Source: Verticillium longisporum
Taxonomy: Eukaryota; Ascomycota; Sordariomycetes; Glomerellales; Plectosphaerellaceae
Reading direction: 5' to 3'
Length of the DNA: 64,000 nt
NCBI GenBank assembly: GCA_019188255.1
Contig: JAETXT010000002.1
Location: 3,906,001-3,970,000 of the forward strand
The notes beneath the pieces are model-generated. The model saw nothing but the letters and a program-made list of their open reading frames with translations, was not told the origin of the DNA and made no database searches. Position 1 is the first letter of the stretch. Every line of letters begins with the position of its first letter. Of this stretch, positions 11,891 to 22,360 are shown piece after piece. A program made the translations under genes and the position numbers.

Positions 11891-13320
11891 ATGCTCCTCA
11901 ATACACCATTGCGGCAATCGAGTCCGCGCCCTTGCAAATGCCATTCCTCCTACTATTCTCTTCTATTCTATTATCTTGTCGTCCTAGTTGCTACGGGGCT
12001 GGTTGCAGCATCCCCCGTCGTTGACGAGAACCGAAGAGGTGACTCGCTCTCTTCAAACGGACATACTCCTACCGAGAGAAGACAGCTATTCGGTGTTCCG
12101 TGGGGTGCCTTCGGTCTTCAGGTCAGCCGGGGCGATCCCGATCCAAAAGATTCTGGCCTCGTCATGGACAACTCTGAGCCACAGCTTCCTCGCAAGATTG
12201 ATCTCACTGTCTCCGATGAGATGCCCGTACCTGGTACTATCAACAACGGTCCTGGCGTCATGCCAGCACCAGGCGACACCTCCAGCAACCACCCTTCACC
12301 AGTCGACGGCTCTCTGCCTCTGCCGGTGCCAAGCATGCTGGACCACGACGATGTCCCTTCAGTTCCAGAAACCTTTGGTGACGAGGGTACAACCAATGGC
12401 CAGCTCCCAGGTGGTCTTGGTGATGCGCAAGGAGCAGGAGGAATGAACCAGCCGCCAACCACTCCCGTCGTAGACGTCCCGAATCAAGCCAGTCTCGTTC
12501 TGCCGCCGGATACTCGGGAGGCAACGACTCCAGCAGGACAGGTCTAGTCGCCCTCAACTGCAACCATCCTGCCGGCCAGCAATGCAGCAGCTGCCGGTGT
12601 CAATAATGACGCTCCTACGCGTATGGGGTCCCCCAACAACGGTGCTTCACTTCTCAACAGCGTGCCCACTCCGCCATCGACCGATGGCGTCTCAAACAAT
12701 GACGACAGCATAGGAGCTGCACCAGGAGCCCAATTTAGTCCTGGCAAAGGAGTTGAACCGCCTTCTAGTGATACAATTCTGGTGCCAGGCGGTTTGTTCA
12801 CGACTGCCGCTCTTCCAGCAGGCCTTGAGGCTTCACCGAGCAACGGCGCGCCAAACGGAGGGGCTCAGCAAGGTGGCGGTTGGGCCGATCCCCAAGGATT
12901 TCCTGCAGATCAGCCAGCTGAACCTCTCGTGACAGAGTTCACAGGCGTCTTGGGCCCAGGACAGCCTCAAGTCACTGCCCAGCCACTCCAAGGACACCCT
13001 GCTCCCAAACCAGAGCCCCAAGCTGACGGTTCTGGACAGCAGCTTGGGCAACAACCACCCGGCACCGGACCATCGCCGGGCCAAGCCCAATCACCTAGCC
13101 CCCAAGGAGAGCAGCAGCAACCAGAACCGCGTCTGCCTGCTGATCAGCCTCAACAGCAAGGACAGGGCCAGCCAGCGCAGGGTCAGTCTACGAGTCAGCC
13201 CGCGGGCCAACCTCAGCAAGCCGGAGCTCAGCAGCCTGGCGGCCAACAGCAAGATGGGCAGCAAGGTCAGGGTGCAACGCTACACCCAGCAACAGGCAAT
13301 CAGCCAGGCGGAAATGCTCA

Positions 13321-13422
13321 GCAGTCGGGTCAAACCTCGCAGTCCGGCCAAACCTCGCAGTCCGGCCAAACCTCGCAGTCCGGCCAAACCTCGCAGTCCG
13401 ACCAAACCTCGCAGTCCGGCGA
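13321..13422 (+). repeat. 18-bp coding repeat (SGQTSQ) in the WSC protein
   Basis: About five consecutive copies of CAGTCCGGCCAAACCTCG encode the hexapeptide SGQTSQ; one copy carries GAC for GGC (SDQTSQ). The near-identity at DNA level shows recent expansion by slippage or unequal exchange. Copy number is likely to vary between strains. Confidence 0.9.
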
Positions 13423-13567
13423 TGGATCTACTCAGCAGCCTGGTACGAGCCCTGGCACGACGCAACAGAACAGTCAAGGTGCACAACCCGGACAACAGCC
13501 ACAAGCCAATGGTGGTTCCGGCAATAACGGATTGTCCTCAGACGAACAAGCCCCGCGGCCCGGGTAT

Positions 13568-13680
13568 GGGCCCCAGCCCGGCGACGGTCCGCAGCCTGGC
13601 GAGGGACCACAGCCTGGCGAGGGACCACAGCCTGGCGAGGGACCACAGCCTGGCGACGGGCCTCAACCTGGCTATGTGTC
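13568..13680 (+). repeat. 18-bp coding repeat (QPGEGP) in the WSC protein
   Basis: Six to seven copies of an 18-bp unit of the form CAGCCTGGCGAGGGACCA encode QPGEGP or QPGDGP. The three central copies are identical, the flanking ones diverged (GACGGT, TATGGG). Confidence 0.9.
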
Positions 13681-16600
13681 CCAACCTGCTCAAGGACCGC
13701 AGTCAGGACCAGCCCCTGTTATCTCAGGCTCTGGGCAGCCAAACCCACAGAATCTAGGTCAGCCTGTTGTAGCCCAACCGCCTGCTTCCCAATCCGGTCC
13801 AGGCGGCCTATCTGGAGCTCAATTGCCGCCGCAAGCCCCTGGACAAGACAGCAATATTCCGGGCCCCGGCTCCCCAAATGAGGGTGGCACCTCAGGCAGT
13901 CCTGATTCACCAAACGACGGATTGCCGGGCAGCGGTGTCCCAACCGGCTCTTCTGCTACATCCCCAACCCCTTTGGCTATCCCTTCGTCTGCTTGTCCAG
14001 CTTGCCCGTCATACCCTGGGCCTGGGCCTGATTGCCCTATGCCTTCGCCGACTATTCCCGACCCGATTCTGGGACCATGCCCAGGGCGAGGGTATTCTTG
14101 CAAGGAATGCCTAGACGGATGGTTCTGTCCCCCAAAAGAAACACCAATGCAAAAAGGCCCTTGTGGATGGGGATGGCCATGCTATCATTGCGATGGTGGA
14201 TGGTATTGCGCACCGGGTCCAACCCCTATTCCACCCACATGTGCTTCAACCCTTCCAATGGTCATTACGACGACTGTTGCGGTCCCTCAATCGCCCATAA
14301 ATGATCCAATTTCTGGATCGAATATTGGAAACGGCGGCGGCGCCGGAAACGGTCCTGACAGCGGATCGAATGGCAGTCCTGGCAGCAATCCGAACGGGGG
14401 ATCGGGCGGCAATGATAACGCAAGTACTGTGGACGGACCATACAATAACAATGGTGCTGGCGAACAAGATCACGCTCCTCCCATGTGCTCAGGGTCAACC
14501 TGTCCTCCACTTACCAGCACCCCAGGAAATCCAGGTGGCGAAGGTGCATGCACAGGAGTTGGATGCCCTTCAAACTACCCAGAAAGCGGTCAAAGCACTG
14601 GAACTGACAACAGCAACGGAGATTGCACGGGGGTGGGATGTCCGGCGGGCAATTCCCGGGCAGTCGTCCAGCTCCGTATGGAGTCTCATCAGACAACAGC
14701 AATGGAGCTGTACCGCCTGATGATGATGTCGGCGAAGGAGACGATGGCATCGCTGCCAGAGTAGCCCCAATCGCAGGCGGATGGTCATACCTCGGCTGCT
14801 TCAACGACAATCCGCAGCGAACGCTGGACTGCGACCCAAGAGACTACTACGCAGGCAACATGTCCAATGAAAAGTGCGTTGCATACTGCGACTCGAAAGG
14901 CTTCAAACTCGCCGGTACTGAGTATCATCGGGAGTGCTGGTGTGGCAACGTGTTCCAAAACGCCAAGCGCCTTCCTGATATGCAGTGTCGCATGGTCTGC
15001 GACGGCAACCCGACCGAGCTCTGTGGCGGATCTTGGGCTCTTACGGTCTACAGCAAAGATGGCACGGCGGTCAACCGACCAGCGGACACGAATGAAGCGG
15101 GCTCGTACGGCGGTACGTCTGGCGAGAAACAAGCCAGGGGTATGTATGACGCAAACGGCTCTGAGAACCAAGGGCCAACGCCCATCACGACACTCGTTAC
15201 TGCGGCTCGCCCGGCTAGTTTCGCACCTGAGCCTCAGGCCACCGGACTACCGAGCGGTCCCAGATTATTTACTGCCAAGGTTATGGGGGTCTAAGAACAA
15301 GGTATGACCTCAGGCCGCTGCCCACAAGTATCCCGAGCAATCCGATACCCAATCCGATACCATGAGCCCCTACAAAGCCAACAGGTACCGCTGCATGAGC
15401 GGAAGCAGAAATATTCATGCCAGAATATGGGATTGATTTCAAAGATGGTGGGGATGACGGAGGAATTACCACATGCATGAATACGCCAGGGAAGACATGG
15501 ACATGGGGTTATGAAGAGGGCATTATGAAGTGTTTTTAATGTGCATAAGCTGGCGAACATTTTTGGTACTGAGTTTCTGTTAATAAACGAATAACCGAGA
15601 GACATACGGCCAACGTGACGATTGACATTACTGGGCTCTAGGAAGATGGTCGTTGATGGGATGCATGGTTGGCCTCTGCCCTCACAGATGGGCTCTGGGA
15701 TATTGGGAGATTGAGACGCGTCCCTGGGATGGCTACCTATTCTAGTGTTGCCAGCAATGACGACATGGAAAGGGGCCAGGGGATGGGCGTGATATGTTTC
15801 TGTCCAGGCGAAGATCGGATGACGGCCAAGCCGAGATTGAGAGCGGCTCGTGCTGGTCGGGGACGGAAGATGGTGGAAACTACTTACTGTCTGCCTGGCT
15901 TGAGGACGCGATGGAGGAGAAGAGAGGGCGACACTGCTTTCAGACGACTGGCCGACATGACACGGGCGATCGAACAAGCTATTCTGGGGAGAGAGAGGGG
16001 GCGGTTGTTTATTTCCAGCACAGCAGCGGCGGCGGCAGGAGGAGGGGGAGGAAGGAAGGTGGTGGTTGTGATCGGCGTTCTGGCGCTCGATAGCCGCCGT
16101 TGCACAGCAAGTGTTCAGACGAGCAACGTGGCTGTCTTACAATCGCATGATGATGGCTCGAGGGGGGGCCAGGTAGGTTGGCATGGCTAGCAGGGCAGGG
16201 ACGATCTCGTTGTTTCACAGGCACAGGCAGGCAGGCAGGCAGGGTCCTGACCAAGCTTTTGATGAATCATCTGAAGCAGGCGGCGAGCGGCGAGCGACGT
16301 AGGGGTACTGGTGAGATGGCATCCACGGCTCGGGTGAAGCGACGGCGGGTTGCTTGCTCGATGCTGGGCCTGTGCGCGCAGGGCGTTATGGTGGGCGTGG
16401 AGTGAGCGGCGCAGGGGAGGGCGTCGTCAGCGCCAAACGAGGTTGGGTGAGGAGTAGGGGCAGGGCAGGGGGGCGCCGCGATGGCGTGGATGAGGGGATC
16501 ACGAGATGGACGGGGATGCAGTGTCCCATGGGAGAGTAGGGTGAGGGGAGATGGAGACAGAGGGAGAGAGGGAGAGAGAAAGAGAGCTGGAGAGTTGCTT

Positions 16601-16911
16601 TGGTGTCTCACGGACGACAGACCAGACGGTTGGAGTTTGGGATGTCGTCTCAGATGCGGCCTGAGACCCCCGGATGAGGCTGAGGGGCTTCTTCTGGCCA
16701 GGGGTGGCACGGGGACACGTGTGGCGGGTTCAGCGGGGTGTTCTTGGCGTTGAGGCAGGTGAGGCGCTGTAAGTGCCTGCCGTTGCTGCTCTCAGGGCGG
16801 TAGCCAGGCGTGCCACGGCAAGTGACGCGCGGAGGGGTGACGTTCCGGTACCTGCAGGGCCCCCGCTTTTACCCCCCGTCCTCAAACACGCTCAACCAGA
16901 CGACAAGGCTG

Positions 16912-16982
16912 GAGGCCTGCCTGTCTCTCTGCCTGTCTCTCAGGCCTGCCTGTCTCCCTGCCTGTCTCTCAGGCCTGCCTGG
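16912..16982. repeat. CAGGCCTGCCTGTCTC tandem minisatellite
   Basis: About two and a half copies of a unit near 31 bp built from GGCCTGCCTGTCTC and TGCCTGTCTCTCA. It is non-coding as far as can be seen. Confidence 0.7.
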
Positions 16983-17066
16983 TCTCTTCTCTCCCATCAC
17001 AATCACCGTTCCCCCTACCCAGCCCCATCTTGTCTCGATGCTCGGAGACGGCGACTTGCACAGGGC

Positions 17067-17128
17067 CGTCGACCTGTACCTGGCCGTCGACCTGTACCCG
17101 GCCGTCGACCTGTACCCGGCCGTCAGAT
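17067..17128. repeat. 18-bp tandem repeat GTCGACCTGTACCCGGCC
   Basis: Three to four consecutive copies, the first with CTG in place of CCG. The copies contain SalI-like GTCGAC palindromes. The repeat is in register with open frames on both strands simply because its length is a multiple of three. Confidence 0.75.
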
Positions 17129-18510
17129 CTTGATCTCGGCCCTGCGCTACACGACGTGCAGATCGCGTGGCTGGACGGATGACAGCTCACCACAGACCCA
17201 TCCAACAGAGTCTCGCTTCCTCTGTCTGGAGACGAATGCCGACCAGAACCTACGATGCTTATGCCATCCACCTTGACAAACCGCACACCTCTAGTCTCAC
17301 CTACCAAAGCACCTTCGCCGGACCAGAGAGCCAAGAGAAACGTTTGTTCGTCAGCAATATCGGCATTTGGACGCAAACCATGGCCCGATCGAGCCTCAAT
17401 CCGAGCCCCTCCCCACGAGCTTAAAACAGCGCCTCCCAAGACGAGGAAGACCCGCTGTCACCCAGGTCTGGACACCCATGCACGTCCCACGACGTTACCT
17501 TGGAGCACCCTGCCTCGACCCGTAACCCCCGTGCCGCGTTTCTGGAACCTGGCGCGGAGCATGACATGGTTCCTTGTTGGTTCCTTGACGCTGGCGTCGC
17601 AGCACTGCGACTGAACAGCGACGATCATGTTTTCTGGCCTGGCAAGCCTGGCCACCGCCGCCGCCCCTCCTCGAACGAGAGAGAGACCGGTGCACGTCGC
17701 CCGTCGCCCGTCGCCCAGCCCACGAGACGAAAGAGAAGCTGACAAAAGAAGATCTGCACAATGCCAAGCCTGATGAACACAGATTGACTTTCACCTTCAC
17801 AGCGAGTTGAGATTGACCGCTAATGCAGCTTCACAGCAGCGGAAGCCTTGACAATGACTGACGTCCCGCGCCTATGACTCGGAGCAATCAACTTCATCAG
17901 AACAGTCCTCGGATGATGGCCGAGTGCCTTATTGTGTACCTGCCCAGATCTGTCGTCCTGAAGCTTCAGAGCCGCTTCAGAGAGAGTTACTCTGTCGGCT
18001 CTCTCCACTTTGGTACGCCCTCGTCTCAACGGTGGTCTGTCAGCTTGGTCGTCGACCAGGGTGACCGTGTTCGAGGCGCTTCATCGCTACCTCGCTTCCA
18101 GAGCACCCAACCATTAGCGCCCCCGTTTTGGTTCGCGCTTCTTTGAGGACCCTGTATCAAGTGGTACCATCCTTCGGCCTTAGCGTCAACTCTCTCTTTT
18201 TGGGTCATCTTGAGACGGGCCCCGTCGGATGAGACCGAGCTTTGAGATGGCAGCCACCTGAGCATCTGTGATGCCGCCGCACCATCCTCTGGCAATGCGG
18301 CCGTGTGGTCGACTTCAGGGCATCCCCGTCGTCATTTCGGATCCTGCAGTCCCTCCACCTCGCGTCGGAGCCGATCGACAGCGAAGCCTCGAGTTGGGAT
18401 GACACCCACCACAGACAGGACAGCATCCACCTTGTGGGACGTGAGGCCCGGCGAGCCAGGCATGCCGGGGACGACATACGACTTGACGACCTTCTCACTG
18501 CTTGCCTCCC

Positions 18511-18518
18511 TATATAAC
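18511..18518 (+). promoter_or_regulatory. TATA box upstream of the Ala/Gly/Asn-repeat gene
   Basis: TATATAAC lies 294 bp before the ATG at 18805 and is followed by a long pyrimidine-rich stretch (TTCTTCC, CTTCCTTC) typical of transcription start regions of strongly expressed fungal genes. It is the clearest core promoter in the window. Confidence 0.6.
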
Positions 18519-18804
18519 CGTCCCATCCCATCCGTCGAGTTATGCTTCTTTCTTCCTCCCCCCTCCTCATCCACATCCAGCTTCATCAAGTCTTCCTTCG
18601 CTCTCAGGTCTTCCTCACCTTCCTTCTCTTACCTTCTATCTTTAGGTTCTGTGAACTATTTTCCCATTCTATTCTTACGCTCCCTCCCCTCGCAAGACTA
18701 TCCAACTACAACCGCTAGCCGGCCTCTTTCATTCTTTGACAGAATATCAGTTTTCACTTCGTTCCGCACAACCACAAACAACCAACCTCGTCAACATATC
18801 CAAC

Positions 18805-19971
18805 ATGTCTGCCTCTGCCAAGCTCATCCTCATCTCCGCCCTCGTGGCCTACGTCGAAGCCCGCTTCGGCCAGGAGCAGATCCCTGTCGCCGCCGTCTCC
18901 GCCCTCGACGGCCGGTTTGGCCAGTCCGGCCAGGCTGCCACCCTCGCCGGCGGCGTCCCCGGTGTCCTCCTCGGCGGTGCTAACCCATGCGCCAAGCTGA
19001 CCCTCGCCGACAAGATTGTCACGACCCTCGGCAACGACCCTGCTGTCATTGCCGCCGCCGCCGGTGTCGTCGCGGCCGAGCAGAACTTCAACCCCTTTAC
19101 TTCCGACATTCCCAACATTTGCGGTGACGCCAGCCTGCCCGCCACCGAGGCCCTGCGCGGCATCCTGCCCGCCATTGACCCTGCCGTCGCCAACTCGGCC
19201 CTGGCCAACCGGCTCAGCGCCTCGTCCCTGCAGACGCCCCTTGACGCTGCCGGCGTCTCGGTTGCCGACCTGTTCATCGCCAACGGGTTTTCGGATCTGA
19301 AGGTTGACGGCCAGGCTGCCGCCGGTGCCGGAGCTGGTGCCGGTGCCGGTGCCGGTGCCGGTGCTGGAGCCGGTGCTGGAGCTGGTGCTGGAGCTGGTAA
19401 CAACGCTGGCAACGGCACTGACGCCAACGCCGGCAACGGCAACGCCGGTGGCAACAATGCTGGCAACGGCAACGCCGGTGGCAACAATGCTGGCAACGGC
19501 AACGCCGGTAACAACAACAATGCCGGTAACGGCTGTGGTGCTGTTGCTCCTGCTCCTGCTCCTGATGCTGGAGCCGGAGCTGGCGCTGATGCTGGTAACG
19601 GCAACGCTGGCAACGCTAACGCCGGTAACGACAATGCTGGCGGCAACGCCGGCGGCAATGCTGGCGGCAATGCTGGCGGTGCCGCCGACTTTGGCCAGTG
19701 CACGCCTACCATGGACTTCCAGCTCGGCCGTGGCAACCGCGCCGCCAATGTGGGCACCTTCTTTCCCACCGACCATCTCGTCGCCCAGGGACAGCAGGAT
19801 GCTCTCAACCCCAACATCATCACCAACCGCATCTGCGACCAGCTCATCAACGTCTGCAATGCCAACGCCGCGGCCATTGCGAAGTGCGAGGACGCTCAGG
19901 CTCAGGTCGAGGCTTCCGGCGACCGCAGCGCCGCGGTGGCGGACGTCTTCAACGGCCTCCTTGGCTTCTAA
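18805..19971 (+). CDS. Secreted Ala/Gly/Asn-rich repeat protein
   Basis: A single exon of 388 residues. The chosen start, MSASAKLILISALVAYVEA, sits in CCAACATG context after a TATA box and gives a short signal peptide; an in-frame ATG at 18736 would hide it. The N-terminal third is an Ala-rich helical domain with a Cys pair (NPCAKLTLADK, NICGDASLPA). Next come GAGAGAGAG repeats (about 19,315-19,400), NAGGNNAGNG repeats (about 19,405-19,680), and a conserved C-terminal segment with three Cys (FGQCTPTMDFQ, ICDQLINVCNANAA). Low-complexity proteins of this build are often labelled circumsporozoite-like in fungal genomes, but that name carries no function. A cell-wall or extracellular matrix role is inferred from the signal peptide and strong promoter. 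No GPI signal is visible. Confidence 0.85.
   Translation: MSASAKLILISALVAYVEARFGQEQIPVAAVSALDGRFGQSGQAATLAGGVPGVLLGGANPCAKLTLADKIVTTLGNDPAVIAAAAGVVAAEQNFNPFTSDIPNICGDASLPATEALRGILPAIDPAVANSALANRLSASSLQTPLDAAGVSVADLFIANGFSDLKVDGQAAAGAGAGAGAGAGAGAGAGAGAGAGAGNNAGNGTDANAGNGNAGGNNAGNGNAGGNNAGNGNAGNNNNAGNGCGAVAPAPAPDAGAGAGADAGNGNAGNANAGNDNAGGNAGGNAGGNAGGAADFGQCTPTMDFQLGRGNRAANVGTFFPTDHLVAQGQQDALNPNIITNRICDQLINVCNANAAAIAKCEDAQAQVEASGDRSAAVADVFNGLLGF
19320..19680 (+). repeat. GA-dipeptide and GNAGGNNA coding repeats
   Basis: The first part repeats GCCGGTGCCGGAGCTGGT-type hexamers (Gly-Ala), the second repeats a 24-bp GGCAACGCCGGTGGCAACAA-type unit (Gly-Asn-Ala). Because the units are GC-rich and in triplet register, long meaningless open frames appear on the other strand. 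Confidence 0.85.
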
Positions 19972-20364
19972 ACGGTGCCTCGCACTTGGTGTCCGTTTTG
20001 ATTTGGCAGTATGTGCTGTCTCTGAATTTTGATGGCCGCCTTCCTTCCCCGAGGGCGGACCTTGGCATGGCGCTTGCAAATGTATTTACATACAACATGG
20101 TACGATATGGAGCAAAAATTTACTTTGTGGTGGAGCTGGTTTTGGATGACATTTTGAAGGAAGGGGAAGATACTGGTAGCCTGAGTACATGACACGGTCT
20201 GGTGTTCTGGAGAAATCAATAACGAAACATTCAGTCAATCACTGCGACTTGTGCGATCTGTGCGGAAAAAAAAACGTTACGGCCATGCGATGATGTCTTG
20301 CAGCTTTGTGAAACCGACGGCGGCTCGCGTTCAGGGGTTCAGGGGTTCAGGGCCATACACGCCG
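19972..20364. other. Convergent 3' intergenic region
   Basis: About 390 bp between the 3' ends of two convergent genes. It contains a direct duplication of GTTCAGGG (GGGTTCAGGGGTTCAGGG near 20,331-20,350) and otherwise looks like ordinary 3' untranslated DNA. Confidence 0.5.
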
Positions 20365-22008
20365 TCACCCCGACAAAGCCTTTGCAGCCTGCCGTCCAGC
20401 CGTTCGCCCAAACACAGCACACTCGAGCAAAGATGACCCTCCAAGTCTGTTGTCACCATGGACGCCTCCAGTAATCTCTCCAGCTGCCCAGAGCCCTTCA
20501 ATCGGCTCCAGCACGCCGCCCGTCCCTCGCCGCAGCACACGGGCCTCTGCGTCGAACGCAGCGCCTCCCATGGTGAAGTGCGCAATGGGCGTCACCTTGG
20601 CCACGCAAACGACCTCTTCCCGGTTCGTTTTGCCCGGCTGCAGTCTCCAGTGCCCAAAGGACGATCTTCCAAATTCCTTATCCTGACCTGATGCGACCAC
20701 CTCGGCGTACCGGTCCACGGCCTCGATCATATTGGGTGCCAGCTCGCCTACCTTTTTCTTCTCCATGAGCCCTTTGAACAGATAGAAGCCCAGGTGAGAA
20801 CCGGCCGCCTCGCAGGCGCCCGGGTCGAGCACCAGCGTCACGTCCCACTGCCGCACCGTCGCCTCGTCTTCGTCTCCGGCGGGTTGCCCTTGTTGCATGA
20901 TGGCCCTGCTGACGACCTCCCTCGTCGCCAGCTCGTTGACGAACCGCCGCCCGTCGGACGAAAGCAAGATGCCGCCCTCGCCGCGCAGCATCTCGGCCGC
21001 GAGAAACTTGTACCGCGCCGTCGGCGCCTTGGGGTCGACGAACCCCGTCGGGTGCACCTGCACGCTGTCCATGTCGACGAGCTCGGCGCCGACCTCTGTC
21101 AGCAGACCGTGCGCGCCGGGCCGCGCCTCGTTCGTCGACGGCATGCCGGCGAGGTCGGGGCGATGCTGCGCCAGGAGACCACGGGCGTCGCCGGCGAACC
21201 CGCCCGCCGCCAAGACGACCGGCCCCGCCAGTTCGTGCCGCTGCGCCTCGTGCGTGTACCGGACCCCCGTGACGGCGCCGCCCGGCGTCGTCGTCAGGCC
21301 CACGACCTCGGCCGACGTCGTCAGCTCGAACCCCGGGTCCGCCTGCAGCCTCTTCAGCAGCGCCGTGACGATGGCCGCGCCGGGCGGCAGCGCGCCGCCG
21401 CCGCGGTGCGTCCTCGCGACAGAGTGGCCGCCCAGCGGCGCCACGACGCTCAGGTCGACGCCCACGTCGTCCGCGAGCCACGCCACGGCCTCGGCCGACC
21501 GCCCCGTCAGCGCGGCGACGAGACCCGCCCTGTCGAGGCCCGCCGCGCCCGCACCCTCAGCCGCCGCCGCGGCGAACCTGGCCCCCGCCGACCGCACCGT
21601 GTCGTCGTAAAACGACGCATCCGTCTGAATGCCCGCCGCCTTCTGAAACCGCGTGCCGGCGCCGTTGATCCCGGACGACGCCTTGATGCTGTTGCCGCCC
21701 GTCTTGGCCCCGCGCTCGAGCATGCGCACGCGCGCCCCGTGCCGGAGCGCCTCGTGCGCCGCCGCCAGGCCCGCGAGCCCGGACCCGACGACGATGACGA
21801 CGCGGCGCTCGGCCGCTGGCGACGTCATGACCATGTGTGCTGGACCGACGCCGTGCGCGGTTGTGCCGAACAGGCGCGCGAGACGGCCGGCTGCGGAGCG
21901 AGGAGCGTGGCGCAGTGGGTGGTGCTGGCAGAGCATGCCCAGCGTGACGGCTGCGATGAACCCGAGGAGCAGCTTTAGTGTGAGTTGGGAGAGGCGGGTT
22001 GTGTGCAT
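20365..22008 (-). CDS. FAD-dependent fumarate reductase / flavocytochrome c-type protein (Osm1/Frd1 family)
   Basis: A single exon of 547 residues. An N-terminal hydrophobic stretch (LTLKLLLGFIAAVTLGMLC, about residues 9-27) acts as signal anchor or targeting sequence. The FAD-binding dinucleotide fold follows (VVIVVGSGLAGLAAAHEA, about residues 70-87), then ERGAKTGGNSIKASSGINGA, the second FAD segment VVLAAGGFAGDA, HPTGFVDPKAPTARY, GRRFVNELATREVV, PIAHFTMGG and the C-terminal GLWAAGEITGGVHGDNRLGG. These are the diagnostic blocks of the soluble fumarate reductase family, which reoxidises FADH2 by reducing fumarate to succinate and supports oxidative folding in yeast ER and mitochondria. The length is slightly above yeast Frd1/Osm1 because of an Ala/Gly-rich insertion (residues about 140-165). 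GC content is very high, so the antisense strand is also open, but that frame has no homology. Confidence 0.9.
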   Translation of the reverse strand: MHTTRLSQLTLKLLLGFIAAVTLGMLCQHHPLRHAPRSAAGRLARLFGTTAHGVGPAHMVMTSPAAERRVVIVVGSGLAGLAAAHEALRHGARVRMLERGAKTGGNSIKASSGINGAGTRFQKAAGIQTDASFYDDTVRSAGARFAAAAAEGAGAAGLDRAGLVAALTGRSAEAVAWLADDVGVDLSVVAPLGGHSVARTHRGGGALPPGAAIVTALLKRLQADPGFELTTSAEVVGLTTTPGGAVTGVRYTHEAQRHELAGPVVLAAGGFAGDARGLLAQHRPDLAGMPSTNEARPGAHGLLTEVGAELVDMDSVQVHPTGFVDPKAPTARYKFLAAEMLRGEGGILLSSDGRRFVNELATREVVSRAIMQQGQPAGDEDEATVRQWDVTLVLDPGACEAAGSHLGFYLFKGLMEKKKVGELAPNMIEAVDRYAEVVASGQDKEFGRSSFGHWRLQPGKTNREEVVCVAKVTPIAHFTMGGAAFDAEARVLRRGTGGVLEPIEGLWAAGEITGGVHGDNRLGGSSLLECAVFGRTAGRQAAKALSG

Positions 22009-22200
22009 TTGCCGCGTACAGAGGGGGCGACTTGTTCATTTTCGTTGCAGGGATGGAGTGGAGGAGACTTTTTAAAGGCGTTCGCCTAGGTTTCATCACG
22101 CCATGTCGGAATAGAGGGAGCTGAGTTGGCAACATGTGGTGTCACGCCACGTTCAAAACATCGTATGATGGTTCGTTTGGATGAGCCGAGCCTCTCCCTC

Positions 22201-22246
22201 GTCTCGGTGAGCACGCAGTCTCGGTGAACTTGATGCTCACCGAGAC
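22201..22246. repeat. Perfect 13-bp inverted repeat
   Basis: GTCTCGGTGAGCA at 22,201-22,213 is matched exactly by TGCTCACCGAGAC at 22,234-22,246 across a 20-bp spacer. A further TCTCGGTGA lies inside the spacer, so the same core appears three times. It lies about 190 bp upstream of the fumarate reductase start and could be a regulatory palindrome or the scar of a small element. Confidence 0.8.
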
Positions 22247-22360
22247 GGACGCAAACGGCAACGCTTCCCAGTCCTGGCCATTGACTAGATCCTCTCAGCT
22301 CCGAGCCTCCACCAAGCAAACCACACCAAACATCGTTCCTTTAGAACCGAGAACGGTCTC

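Larger units (their letters stand above)
11891..15294 (+). pseudogene. WSC-domain, Gln/Pro/Gly-rich secreted surface protein with premature TAG and -1 frameshift
   Basis: Start at 11891 is followed by a signal peptide with hydrophobic core YYSLLFYYLVVLVATGLVAA (residues about 21-40). The frame stops at TAG 12545-12547, then the same frame continues open to 14764. A switch by one base near 14641-14680 restores the frame that reads the WSC domain (GGWSYLGCFND to ELCGGSWALTVY, about 14779-15060) and ends at 15294. With one base added the locus equals about 1,134 codons. Between lie Gln/Pro-rich stalk, SGQTSQ repeats, QPGEGP repeats, and Cys/Trp modules (14,075-14,215). WSC domains bind wall glucans in fungal sensors and secreted proteins; no transmembrane segment follows here. 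I found no convincing intron (frame-compatible GT-AG with GTRNGT) that removes the TAG. Alternatives are an assembly error, an unusual intron, or two separate genes. Confidence 0.7.
15295..18504. other. 3.2-kb gene-free region with minisatellites
   Basis: No gene is supported. The region holds a GGCAGGCAGG microsatellite near 16,224-16,243, a purine GAGA tract near 16,550-16,590, a tandem repeat of GCCTGCCTGTCTC-type units near 16,912-16,982, and an 18-bp GTCGACCTGTACCCGGCC repeat near 17,067-17,128. Opposite-strand open frames overlap here and lack domains. Confidence 0.5.

Noticed and set aside
13044..13757. 237-codon frame inside the WSC gene
   Set aside because: Second-frame reading of Gln/Pro repeats (Lys/Pro/Arg-Ser pattern); no start context or domain.
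14676..14776. 101-bp intron in the WSC gene (GTATGG...CGCAG)
   Set aside because: It keeps frame, but the removed stretch reads as Gly/Asp/Pro stalk in the WSC frame and the branch site is weak; kept only as an alternative to the frameshift.
18754..20079. 441-codon minus-strand frame opposite the Ala/Gly/Asn protein
   Set aside because: Shadow of the in-register GC-rich repeats; the plus strand has the signal peptide, TATA box and conserved Cys.
20794..21978. 394-codon plus-strand frame opposite the fumarate reductase
   Set aside because: It is Arg-rich, has no homology and arises because the minus-strand gene is very GC-rich with few antisense stop codons.
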